In this document: positions 1 to 8,241 of the stretch, piece by piece
Numbering within the stretch: position 1 is the stretch's first letter
How the letters are laid out: every line of letters starts with the position of its first letter
Origin: Hyphomicrobiaceae bacterium
GTDB lineage: Bacteria; Pseudomonadota; Alphaproteobacteria; Rhizobiales; Hyphomicrobiaceae
Length of the DNA stretch: 19,970 bases
Direction: 5' to 3'
NCBI GenBank assembly: GCA_013214245.1
Contig: JABSQE010000010.1
Location: 19,790-39,759, forward strand
The notes under the pieces: model-generated
Databases searched by the model: none
Told to the model about the DNA's origin: nothing
Seen by the model: the letters and a program-made list of their open reading frames with translations, nothing else
Made by a program: the position numbers and the translations under genes

Positions 1-545
1 ATGAGGAGGAAGACTTTAGACGTTTCATCGATGTAGTCGCTGAGGCAGGTTGCAAACTTTTTATTATTCATGCACGTAAGGCTTGGCTTAAAGGACTTAG
101 TCCGAAAGAAAATCGTTATGTGCCGGCAATAGATTACCATCGTGTTTATCGGCTCAAAGCAGCAAGGCCTGACCTAACCATTGTAATAAATGGTGAAATC
201 CGTGACCACGATGCTGCTAAAAATCACCTTAACCATGTCGACGGCGTTATGATTGGCCGAGCGGCCTACCAAACACCATTTATGTTGGCTGATGTTGATC
301 AGAGATACTTCGATGAACCTGGTCTTTCTTGCTCACGTGAAACAATAATCGAATTGATGCTTGATTACATAAAATTCCATATTTCTACAGGAGGTCGACT
401 AAGAGACGTAGTGCGTCATATGTTTGGCCTTTACCATGGCCAGCCTGGCGCAAGAGCTTTTCGGCGCTACATAGCAGAAAATTCTAAACACGGCGGAGTT
501 GAAGTGTTAGCCCAAGCTAAAAAGTTAGTGTCAGAACCGGTTTAG
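1..545 (+). CDS. dusA: tRNA-dihydrouridine(20/20a) synthase DusA, C-terminal part
   Basis: FMN enzyme that reduces uridine to dihydrouridine in the tRNA D-loop. The reading frame is open from base 3 and the gene begins before the window, so about 180 C-terminal codons are seen out of a usual length near 330. The first visible part holds the substrate and FMN motif FIIHARKAWLKGLSPKENR, which is diagnostic of DusA. It is followed by IDYHRVYRLK, the phosphate-binding VINGEI and GVMIGRAAYQ, and then the C-terminal helical domain with the GARAFRRYI motif. The catalytic cysteine lies upstream of the window. DusA usually has NGGI where this protein has NGEI; other Dus enzymes carry NGEI or NGDI there, so I do not read it as damage. 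The visible frame is intact. No partner gene is close downstream. Confidence 0.93.
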   Translation, partial: EEEDFRRFIDVVAEAGCKLFIIHARKAWLKGLSPKENRYVPAIDYHRVYRLKAARPDLTIVINGEIRDHDAAKNHLNHVDGVMIGRAAYQTPFMLADVDQRYFDEPGLSCSRETIIELMLDYIKFHISTGGRLRDVVRHMFGLYHGQPGARAFRRYIAENSKHGGVEVLAQAKKLVSEPV

Positions 546-1020
546 TTAAGTAAGAATCAAATACTCTTATTTTGTAAGGAATGTGTAAAAATTTATATAT
601 TTGTCACAACAGGAACTTATCCATAACTGTTTATACCTTTTAGAAAAGGTTAGGTTGAAATCTGAAGTAATAGTCCAGACATAATCATTCGTTGAACATT
701 TTGTTGCTTCAAAAAGTGCGTAGTTGTGCTCTCTAATAGCCTAAAGCTGCAGATTGTATTTCGTAAATCGTAACCTTAAGCTTTTAATCAGGGAAAGTGC
801 TAAAGCATATTAACAGGTTGTGAAATAGAATAAGGGACGTATGCAGCCATTGCTTTAAGAACAACATATAGTTAGGTGATTCGCAGTTCTTCTATAACCA
901 AACATTGGCTATTGCCCTATGAATATATTCACTTTACTACCCGTCTATGCAGTGCCAGAATAAAACTCGCGTACGAATAATTTCCCGGTAGCTGCTGCAA
1001 ACGCCATAGAAGCATCTAAG
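546..1020. other. gene-free spacer between dusA and the scpA remnant
   Basis: AT-rich sequence with stops in all frames. In related genomes nagZ often lies just before scpA, but I could not recognise a nagZ remnant here by eye. Apart from the weak hairpin next to dusA, nothing supportable is visible. Confidence 0.6.
548..572 (+). terminator. possible weak terminator after dusA
   Basis: Starting 3 bases after the dusA stop, an 8-bp stem (AAGTAAGA pairing with TCTTATTT, including one G-U pair) closes a 9-base loop and merges into a short T run. It is AT-rich and weak, so this is a suggestion only. Confidence 0.25.
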
Positions 1021-1365
1021 AACAAAGCTCTTATAGTATATGTTGCAGGCTTTGAAGGGCCATTAGATTTGTTACTTGCTATGGCACGTACGCGAGAAAT
1101 CAGTGTAGCCGACATTTCAGTCCTTGCTATAGCCGAGCAATATCTCCAATTCTTGTATCAGGCGCATAAATTACGCCTTGAACTTGCAGCTAATTATCTC
1201 GTGATGGCTGCTCGTTTAACGTATCTCGAGTCTTGCATGCTATCACCTCAACAAGTGTCTTTGAATACCAATAGTAAGAACAGCAAAGAATTGGCTCAAC
1301 GACAATCATTTCGTTTGATGCAACTTAATGGGATGCGGTGTAAATTTAGTGCGACTATGACATAA
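1021..1365 (+). pseudogene. scpA: scpA remnant (segregation and condensation protein A), N-terminal part only
   Basis: ScpA is the kleisin subunit that bridges the two SMC heads in bacterial condensin. The frame carries the unmistakable ScpA N-terminus: GFEGPLDLLLAMARTREI, DISVLAIAEQYLQFL, and LRLELAANYLVMAARLTYLES, ending in an FRLMQLNGMR segment of the central region. Two defects make it a pseudogene. First, between the in-frame stop at 961-963 and the conserved motif there is no ATG, GTG or TTG; the first possible start (TTG at 1069) lies inside the conserved LDLLL motif. Second, similarity stops after about 112 residues (families are about 250-280) and the frame ends at a stop at 1363-1365. 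The C-terminal winged helix that binds the SMC head is absent. The next recognisable sequence, from 1367, is the middle of ScpB, so a deletion has joined the two genes. Confidence 0.85.
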
Positions 1366-1366
1366 G

Positions 1367-1779
1367 TGGATGTTTCGTACAGCGCCAGATCTAGCCCCGA
1401 TACTTGCAAAAAATACTTCTAAAGAACGTAAGTTATCTAATACAGCACTGGAGATATTAGCTATTATAGCCTATAATCAACCCGTAACACGTGCTAAAAT
1501 TGAAAACATACGTGGCGTGTCTACTTCCAAAGGTAATCTTGATGTGATTATAGAGACAGGTGGGGTACGTCCACGCAGTCGCAAACGTGCGCTCGGCAGA
1601 CCTCTAATTTACAGCACTTCGACCTTGACGGCCTGTCTAATCTTCCAGACCTTGCCGAACTAAAAGCTGCTGGCCTTCTTGACAATGACATGCCTCAAGA
1701 GTTCCACGTTCCCAACCCAAAAGACATTGCTGCTCTAATGCCTGACGAATTACTTCTTGAGCTTGAGAAAAACACTTAA
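1367..1779 (+). pseudogene. scpB: scpB remnant, C-terminal winged-helix part, frameshifted
   Basis: ScpB is the dimeric winged-helix partner of ScpA in SMC condensin. From 1367 the frame reads WMFRTAPDLAPIL, RKLSNTALEILAIIAYNQPVTRAKIENIRGVS, GNLDVIIETG and GRPLIY, the second winged-helix domain of ScpB. The first winged-helix domain, normally about 90 residues, is missing. After GRPLIY the conserved sequence jumps frame: HFDLDGLSNLPDLAELKAAGLLD continues in another frame from 1615 to a stop at 1777-1779, and the few residues that normally link the two (around GTTxAFL) are gone. So there is a second small deletion with a frameshift near 1605-1615. The upstream frame instead ends at 1663. No intact ScpB can be made. 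Confidence 0.85.
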
Positions 1780-1964
1780 CAAAATGATGAAAACTGAATA
1801 TTAAACTCGATTTAGCAAATAATAAGCAGAAAGTCAGTCGTTCACAGTAACAATAACTGTTCCATCCTAGTTTTAGGGCTCAATGCTCTTTGCCAGGAGC
1901 TATGTAAGATCCGTTTTATTAAACGTGGTTTGAAATTTTAAAAATCATAAAAGGGTAGATTGAG

Positions 1965-2725
1965 TTGAAGTCAAAAAATAGTTTCTTTCCCACACTCGGT
2001 GATGTGTTTATTGATTTAGTTGAGATTTTCGATGCCTGCATCGTTGTAGTGGTAGTCATTTTCATGTCGTATATAATTTCGATTTATTCTGTAGAAATAT
2101 CTTTCTTAGAATTGAACAATGAAGCAGAAGATCCAAGCTATAACTCCACTGTACAGAATTGGATTACTTTTTTTTTTATCAGGTTATGGTATGCATATTT
2201 ATAACTATTCATATGTTTTGGGTGCCAATTGATGAAGTAAACTTTAAATCTATATTCAGTTGGCCACGCAGACCACTCAAAGAAGTCGCACTTTTGGTTG
2301 CCGCTGCAATAGCAGTTTTTTTTCTATTTTCGCTTGCAGCATCTTTTTTTTCTGATCAGCTACAAAGTGATCTAAGCTTATTTTACAAATTAGTAGAAAA
2401 TTCTCCTACAATATTAGTTCTCTTAATTGTTACCTTAGGTTCACCCATCTCAGAAGAATTGTTATTTCGTGGCTACCTCATGAACCGCTTATCATTAACT
2501 CGCTTAGGCTTTGTTGGCGCAACGTTTATTTCAACTACGGGATGGACTTTGCTACATAGCGGTTACTCAACGCTTGGTCTTGTGAAAGTTTTTTTAGCAG
2601 GGGTGATATTATCCTGGCTGTTGTGGAAAACAAAGAGCTTGTGGATACCAATTCTTTTTCATGCCACTAACAATCTACTATTTATAGTTTACATCATTTC
2701 AACCTCAAAATTTCCAGTTATTTAG
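1965..2725 (+). pseudogene. CPBP-family intramembrane protease, split by a frameshift in a T10 run (possibly still expressed)
   Basis: Two overlapping frames make one membrane protein. The first (TTG at 1965, with AAGGG about 9 bases upstream) encodes a hydrophilic start, a hydrophobic helix rich in I and V, and a segment ending in ITFFF; it stops at 2204. The second, open from 2159 to 2725, carries the CPBP (Abi/CAAX protease) core: EELLFRGYL (EE 99-100 and R104 counted from 2159), a motif-2 histidine in WTLLHSG (H133) and HATNN (H168, N172), spread over four or five hydrophobic helices. The frames meet at ten T residues (2168-2177). One extra T would fuse them into about 253 residues, close to the usual family size. 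All catalytic motifs are intact and lie after the break, which suggests recent inactivation, a sequencing error, or rescue by polymerase slippage. The substrate is unknown; the family includes prenyl-protein proteases and bacteriocin-immunity proteins. Confidence 0.72.
2168..2177 (+). other. T10 homopolymer at the frame break of the CPBP gene
   Basis: Ten consecutive T between ATTAC and ATCAGG. Reading frame 1 (from 1965) and the catalytic frame (to 2725) differ by one base exactly across this run. Long A or T runs are known sites of replication error and of transcriptional slippage in AT-rich symbiont genomes. Confidence 0.75.
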
Positions 2726-2786
2726 ATATCTAATAGCTGTTGTTGAACTCTATTATATGCATTTCACAATAATATAAGATCATCTC

Positions 2787-2792
2787 AGGAGG
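2787..2792 (+). promoter_or_regulatory. ribosome binding site of thyA
   Basis: AGGAGG with a 9-base spacer to the ATG, one of the few full-consensus Shine-Dalgarno sequences in the window. Confidence 0.8.
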
Positions 2793-2801
2793 TTTCAAAA
2801 A

Positions 2802-3596
2802 ATGCAGCAGTATCTAGATATTATGCGTCGTGTTCGTGAACATGGAACACGTAAAATGGATCGCACCGGTACTGGTACTCTAAGCCTTTTTGGACATCAG
2901 ATGCGGTTTGATCTAGAAAAGGGCTTCCCGTCGGTAACAACTAAAAAACTTCATATTAAATCCGTAATACATGAACTTTTATGGTTTCTAAAAGGTGACA
3001 CTAATATCTCATATCTTACAGCCAATGGTGTATCTATATGGAACAAGTGGGCTGATAACACAGGTAATCTAGGCCCAATATACGGATATCAGTGGCGCTC
3101 TTGGCCTGCTGCCAACGGTTCGAGCATTGATCAGATTTCTGAGGTCATCGACTTAATTCGAAACTCACCTAATAGTCGCCGCATGATAGTATCCGCTTGG
3201 AACCCTGCTGACTTACCAGCAATGATGCTAGCACCTTGCCATTGTCTTTTCCAATTTTACGTTGCAGAAGACCGGCTGTCCTGTCAACTTTATCAACGCT
3301 CTGCTGATCTATTTCTCGGCATACCATTCAATATTGCGAGTTATGCACTCCTAACGATGATGATTGCACAAGTCACAGGTTTAAAACCGGGAGAATTTAT
3401 TCATACTCTCGGCGATGTACATCTTTATCTCAATCATCTTGATCAAGCTGAAAAACAGCTCATGAGAAAACCAAAGGGATTGGCAACTATGGAGCTCAAC
3501 CCTAGAGTGCAAAGTATATTTGACTTTGTATATGAAGATTTCAAATTGAAGGGCTACGATCCACATCCACATATTTCAGCGCCTTTAGCAGTTTAA
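2802..3596 (+). CDS. thyA: thymidylate synthase ThyA
   Basis: Converts dUMP and 5,10-methylene-THF to dTMP and DHF. At 264 residues it matches the E. coli enzyme in length and is collinear throughout. Visible features are DRTGTGTLSLFGHQMRF with the phosphate arginine R21, the catalytic cysteine C146 in LAPCHCLFQFYV, YQRSADLFLGIPFNIASYALL with R166, D169 and N177, GDVHLYLNH with H207 and Y209, and the C-terminal GYDPHPHISAPLAV. The start is secure: a perfect AGGAGG at 2787-2792 lies 9 bases upstream. The frequent partner dihydrofolate reductase does not follow. Instead the gene runs into the end of convergent glmM, sharing 4 bp including parts of both stop codons, so there is no room for a terminator of its own. 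Confidence 0.97.
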   Translation: MQQYLDIMRRVREHGTRKMDRTGTGTLSLFGHQMRFDLEKGFPSVTTKKLHIKSVIHELLWFLKGDTNISYLTANGVSIWNKWADNTGNLGPIYGYQWRSWPAANGSSIDQISEVIDLIRNSPNSRRMIVSAWNPADLPAMMLAPCHCLFQFYVAEDRLSCQLYQRSADLFLGIPFNIASYALLTMMIAQVTGLKPGEFIHTLGDVHLYLNHLDQAEKQLMRKPKGLATMELNPRVQSIFDFVYEDFKLKGYDPHPHISAPLAV

Positions 3597-4945
3597 TTAT
3601 TCACCGCCTCTTTTATTGCCGTAACAATGCTTTTCACCACATCGAATACAAGTGCCTTATCATCACCTTCACCCATTACGCGAATTACTAATTCTGTACC
3701 GGACGGTCGAATTACAAGGCGACCTGAACTACCAAGTTTGGTCTGGCCTGCATCAATAGCCTTTTTTACGTTGATGGCTGCTAGAGGTTTTCCTGATTTA
3801 TAGCGTATATTCTCAAGTATTTGAGGCAATGGCTCAAAACGGCGGCAGACCTTACTTACGGGTTCACCGGTGGATACCACTACAGCCAAGATTTGCAAAG
3901 CTGATATCAAACCGTCTCCTGTTGTAGTAAAATCTGATAAAATAATATGTCCAGACTGTTCGCCCCCAATATTAAAACCATATTTGCGCATGTGCTCGAC
4001 AACATAACGATCACCAACCGGTGCACGCTCAAGTTTCAGCCCAATGTCTTTAAGATATCGCTCAAGACCTAGGTTTGACATAACAGTTGCAACGATTCCA
4101 TCTGCAGCCAAACGCCCTCGGGCATGCCAGCTTTCTGCAATTACAGCCATAAGTTGATCACCATTTACAATAGTACCGTGTTCATCAATTATAACTACGC
4201 GATCGGCATCTCCATCAAGTGCTATACCTATATCAGCCCGTACCTCTTTTACTTTTCTTATTAGCATATCGGGTGCGGTAGAACCGCAATTTGAATTAAT
4301 ATTACGTCCGTTTGGGTCAACACCAATTTTAATCACCTCTGCGCCAAGTTCCCACAACGCATTAGGTGCAACACTATAGGCAGCTCCATTAGCGCAATCG
4401 ATAACAATACGTAGACCATCAAGACGCAGATTACGAGGTAATGTTCGCTTTGCAAATTCTATATATCGCTCTTGGGCACTTTCTACACGCGTGGCACGAC
4501 CAATATTGTCTGCAGTGGTTAGCAGATCTGACGAAGGTCCATCAATCATGCGCTCAATTTCAATTTCTGTCTGATCCGAAAGTTTGTATCCATCGCTATC
4601 AAAAAGTTTGATACCGTTATCTTCATAAGGATTATGTGAAGCGGAGATCATAACCCCTATGTCTGCGCGTAGAGAACGTGTCAGCATTGCAACAGCCGGC
4701 GTCGGCATTGGTCCGAGCAAAAAAACATCACAGCCAACTGCTGTAAAACCTGACATCAGCGCTGATTCAATCATGTAGCCTGACAGACGGGTATCCTTTC
4801 CTATTACAACACGATGACGATCCATATGGCCGTTTGATAAAATTCGGCCAGTGGCCATTCCAACTTTGAGCGCCATTTCTGATGTCATAGGGCGGGTATT
4901 CGCAGGGCCCCGGATGCCGTCTGTTCCAAAATATTTTCGTGCCAT
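3593..4945 (-). CDS. glmM: phosphoglucosamine mutase GlmM
   Basis: Interconverts glucosamine-6-phosphate and glucosamine-1-phosphate on the route to UDP-GlcNAc, the precursor of peptidoglycan and LPS. The 450-residue length is standard. It has the N-terminal FGTDGIRG motif (6-13), the phosphoserine loop ISASHNP (S103), the Mg-binding DGDADRV (244-250), the sugar-specificity motif GGEQSGH (327-333) and the phosphate-binding RPSGTE (413-418). The GEQSGH motif and overall size place it in GlmM rather than phosphomannomutase/phosphoglucomutase. The ATG is preceded by a Shine-Dalgarno-like AGGAAAG. The family's common neighbours folP and ftsH are absent: upstream lies 1.3 kb of empty sequence, and downstream it overlaps thyA tail to tail. 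Confidence 0.97.
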   Translation of the reverse strand: MARKYFGTDGIRGPANTRPMTSEMALKVGMATGRILSNGHMDRHRVVIGKDTRLSGYMIESALMSGFTAVGCDVFLLGPMPTPAVAMLTRSLRADIGVMISASHNPYEDNGIKLFDSDGYKLSDQTEIEIERMIDGPSSDLLTTADNIGRATRVESAQERYIEFAKRTLPRNLRLDGLRIVIDCANGAAYSVAPNALWELGAEVIKIGVDPNGRNINSNCGSTAPDMLIRKVKEVRADIGIALDGDADRVVIIDEHGTIVNGDQLMAVIAESWHARGRLAADGIVATVMSNLGLERYLKDIGLKLERAPVGDRYVVEHMRKYGFNIGGEQSGHIILSDFTTTGDGLISALQILAVVVSTGEPVSKVCRRFEPLPQILENIRYKSGKPLAAINVKKAIDAGQTKLGSSGRLVIRPSGTELVIRVMGEGDDKALVFDVVKSIVTAIKEAVNN

Positions 4946-6241
4946 TACTCTTTCCTTACATTCTCAGCCCTGCGTTTAGAATTTCAACAGTTAAAAAGTT
5001 TTCATTAACGTTCCAGAATTGGAGGTTATTACTCCTGCCAAGCTTATCAGCTATAAAAATACAGTAATATATCGCGCCTTATTGTAACATTTTGCTATAT
5101 GAGCGTTTAATTTAGTGCTTGTACACTTAAGAAAAATACTGAGCGAAGTTGTAGATATCCGCGAAACTAATAATCATGTACTCTTAGCACTTGGGTTGAT
5201 CGAATAGTTGATTTATTGTAATTATAACCATTACGCATAGAGAAAATTTACCAAATTTTATTGTTCACTTGATGTTTTGCGCATAAAGCTAGTTTAGCTG
5301 GACATGCTCACTTTATAAACATACCCATTAATCTGTACTCTGATCGAAACTAAGATGGATCTTAGAAGATTAAATTGGACTCAAGGCATAATAATAATTA
5401 CTATGTTTATGCTTTATACAACAAGCTACTATAAATCAGCTATTATAATAATTATTAATAAGAGTTGTATCTATAATAATCTGTTTGATTCAAGAATTTA
5501 CTTTTGAATTCTAACTTCAGCACGATCTTACTAAAAATTTCGTATTGCGACAAAATTAAACTTTGCTCTTACGCTTTATGAGTTAAAACAACTAACAGTA
5601 ATTGCAATAAATTAATTCATTTGATAAAGCGTTATAATTCTTAAGAATAAAACTTTATATTTTACTATTACAAGCGTGAAGGTTACGTCACTAAATAAAT
5701 ATGGCATAAACTAACTAACATTCTATTCATTAATCACTTATGAGCTGTTTAGCTTTTGTAATTTCATTTAATACGCAGTTCTATTGCTGGGAGAGTTAGA
5801 TAAAGATTTATGGATTTACAGTAAGACATACAGTCACGTAACCTCGAGATAAAAAACATATAACTAATTTAGTTTTACGATAAAGCTCTTTCATTCATGT
5901 AGATAAAATATATGCACTGCGAATTGACAAATTATAAGTTTGCGTTGTAACGTAGAATGATTAAAAAGTAAAATAAAAATGTTTTACCTTTGATTTGATA
6001 TAATATTTATTAATCAAGGAAATAAAAAATTAATTTCACTAAATTGTAAAGTAATACACACAATAAATAACACCAAAAAAAACTATGAGTGATCCCTGTT
6101 TTAATAGAAATTAATCTTAGATTTAATTACTCGTTTTTTGTCTGCTTCAGTACTGGTGTTATTTTATTCTAAGCATTAGCTTCTTTTTATTAACGCTTGA
6201 CAGTTAACTAATTGAGAATGGTCTAATGAAAGGTTATTAAG
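4946..6241. other. 1.3-kb AT-rich gene-free region
   Basis: The longest empty stretch of the window, between divergent glmM and the H-NS-like gene. No frame on either strand stays open for 60 codons, and no protein motif, tRNA or hairpin with a GC-rich stem was seen. It is dense in short AT palindromes (for example ATTCTTAAGAAT at 5637-5648), as expected by chance at this composition. It must contain both promoters, but I cannot point to convincing -35/-10 pairs. It could be a fully eroded gene or genes, or a silenced AT-rich regulatory region. Confidence 0.65.
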
Positions 6242-6526
6242 GTGCGCCAAATCAATCTGGAAAAAATGTCACTGAAAGACCTGCTCGAACTAGAAGTGAA
6301 GGTACAGTCAGCTATTGAGTCCGCTAAAGATACACAGCGTATAGAGCTGAAGCAAAAGATTGAAGAGTTAGCCTCCGATTCTGGTTTTTCAGTGGAGGAA
6401 TTATTTACTTACGGGAGCCCTTCACTCAAAGGGAGAACAGTTGCTCCTAAGTACATTAATCCAGATAATAATTCTGAAACCTGGACTGGACGTGGACGCA
6501 AGCCGAAATGGCTTGAGGCAAAGTAA
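6242..6526 (+). CDS. H-NS family nucleoid-associated / regulatory protein (HvrA-like)
   Basis: Small DNA-binding protein that oligomerises on AT-rich DNA and usually silences transcription. The 94 residues have the family layout: an N-terminal helical, charged oligomerisation part (about 5-48, LKDLLELEVKVQSAIE and further helices), a linker, and the C-terminal H-NS DNA-binding domain with YINPDNNSETWTGRGRKPKW (71-90). In that domain TGRGRKPKW includes the AT-hook-like minor-groove loop. I keep the GTG start at 6242, with GAAAGG a few bases upstream, because related proteins have a similar short stretch before the MSLKDLL segment; an ATG at 6266-6268 is the alternative. The gene stands alone between long spacers. 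Which genes it controls cannot be told, although the extremely AT-rich surroundings would suit such a protein. Confidence 0.9.
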   Translation: MRQINLEKMSLKDLLELEVKVQSAIESAKDTQRIELKQKIEELASDSGFSVEELFTYGSPSLKGRTVAPKYINPDNNSETWTGRGRKPKWLEAK

Positions 6527-6944
6527 GAAAATGGTGCTAGCTTAGATGAATTTGTGATTTGACTAACTATATCTTTATTTGTATCTGTTTTAGTTGTATT
6601 GAAACTAATACTAAAATGTGAAGTTTCGCCCACTGGACTTTAATTTAATGATATCAGTTTTCTGCCCTTTTGCCACTAGAAACTATTATGATATTAACAC
6701 TCATGTAGTAAAATTCACTATATGCACTTATATAGAACTTAAAGACTAGACAGGAATTATAACCCGACCAGATTTTTTGTTGTTTTTAGATCTAACTATT
6801 AACATACTCTGTGTTTCTATTTTTCTTCGAACATAAATGATCTGAGATTCTAATAAAAATTTCAGTAAACTTTTGTAGTTTAAGATTTACATCTAGTTTA
6901 TCGATCGACCTTCAGAGAATTTCTACCTAGATTGAAAGTAAAGA
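6527..6944. other. gene-free spacer between the H-NS-like gene and leuD
   Basis: About 420 AT-rich bases without a supportable gene. Partial inverted repeats (TTTTAGT with ACTAAAA near 6589-6616) lie downstream of the H-NS-like gene, but no U-run follows, so I do not call a terminator. The leuD promoter must lie here but is not identifiable by eye. Confidence 0.55.
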
Positions 6945-7550
6945 ATGGAAAAATTTACATCGCTGACAAGCATTGCAGCGCCATTAAACATTATTAATAT
7001 TGATACAGATATGATAATTCCTAAGACCTATTTAAAAACAATTAAACGTACTGGTCTTGGCAAGGCTTTATTTGCAGAGATGCGGTATGATGTAAACTTA
7101 GTTGAAATTCCAAACTTTATTTTGAACAAATCAGCTTATCGAGAAACTAAAATACTAGTAACAGGAAAAAATTTCGGTTGCGGTTCGAGTCGTGAGCACG
7201 CGCCATGGGCATTGTTAGACTTTGGTATTCGAGCAATTATTGCTCCCTCCTTTGCAGATATTTTTTATAATAACTCTTTTAAAAATGGTATTCTTCCAAT
7301 ACGTATTCCAGAGAATCGAGTGAACACTTTATTCAACGTCCTAATGGAACCTCAAAACAGCAGAATTACAGTAGATCTCAACGCTCAAACAGTTCAAGCT
7401 TCAGACGGAATTATAGATTCTTTCGAGATAGAGTCGCACAGAAAATATTGCTTGCTTAACGGTATTGATGATATCGCCATAACGATAAAAAAAAGTGACA
7501 CCATTAGTGCTTATGAAAAACATATGAAATTGATACAGCCCTGGCTTTGA
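6945..7550 (+). CDS. leuD: 3-isopropylmalate dehydratase small subunit LeuD
   Basis: Small subunit of isopropylmalate isomerase (LeuC plus LeuD), the second step of leucine synthesis, swapping the hydroxyl of 2-isopropylmalate to give the 3-isomer. The length of 201 residues is normal. The swivelling-domain signature is intact: NIDTDMIIPK near the N-terminus, NFGCGSSREHAPWAL at 77-90 and IIAPSFADIFYNNSFKNGILPI at about 98-119. The ATG at 6945 begins MEKFTSLTSIAAPL, as in the family. The partner leuC and the next enzyme leuB are commonly adjacent in alphaproteobacteria, but here neither is in the window; both sides are empty spacer. The protein works only with LeuC, so that gene should be elsewhere in the genome if the pathway is alive. 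Confidence 0.96.
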   Translation: MEKFTSLTSIAAPLNIINIDTDMIIPKTYLKTIKRTGLGKALFAEMRYDVNLVEIPNFILNKSAYRETKILVTGKNFGCGSSREHAPWALLDFGIRAIIAPSFADIFYNNSFKNGILPIRIPENRVNTLFNVLMEPQNSRITVDLNAQTVQASDGIIDSFEIESHRKYCLLNGIDDIAITIKKSDTISAYEKHMKLIQPWL

Positions 7551-8241
7551 ATGTTACGTGAGGCTATTTTTTAAGATCAAACAATGAAATGTAAGATTTC
7601 TAATTACAGGACACAGTTGTTGACTGCATACGAAACATATGTTTTCTTCAACAGCATCAACACCATGCGTTCTTAGATTTTCTAATGTAATGCTTAAATC
7701 TAGTTAAATTAGAAGCACTTTTTTTACATTCATTTATATTATAGTCCTTATTTGCCATAATTGAGATGTGGCGAGTATTTATATCGAGTGCGTTTCTAAT
7801 AAATCATAAGCTCCACATTTTCAGTTTCATCGGCAGCTCGACCTAAGTTAGCTTAAGGCGACAACCAACCTAGTAAAATTGAAAATAATCGTATGTAAAA
7901 CTTGTAATTAGAACCATGATACAAATTGCAAATTATAAGAATAAAAATGAAATATGGAATTTTTATTTAAAATTTTTACTTCATTAAGGTAGAACTATAA
8001 AAGTTTTTTTTAGAGTCCGAAAAATAAAATAGTTTGTTGAAAGTGGAAGTCGTATATAAAGTTTATAGAAACTGCTCTCACAGTTAATTAGATAATATTA
8101 AACCTAAAATCATAATGTTATTTTTGACTTGGTACCTAGTATCATATATGTATCTCATCATAGCCTAAGTTACTGCTCCTGAAATTGATTTGACAGCTTT
8201 CTCTAGATGTTTCTTAAAGCAATAAACGGGTGAAAAATCTT
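7551..8241. other. gene-free spacer between convergent leuD and glpX
   Basis: About 690 AT-rich bases with no frame of useful length and no recognised remnant. leuB (after leuD) or recJ (after glpX) might be expected here from related genomes, but I could not identify pieces of either. No convincing terminator for either gene was found. Confidence 0.6.

Noticed and set aside
198..212. DusA NGEI instead of NGGI as a defect in FMN binding
   Set aside because: Other Dus enzymes carry NGEI or NGDI at this loop, and the surrounding motifs are intact.
5090..5210. A short plus-strand frame of about 30 codons in the desert upstream of the H-NS-like gene
   Set aside because: Too short, no recognisable motif or ribosome binding site; chance is enough to explain it.
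6585..6620. Partial inverted repeat downstream of the H-NS-like gene as a terminator
   Set aside because: The arms pair in several mutually exclusive ways, the stem is AT-only and no U-run follows on either strand.
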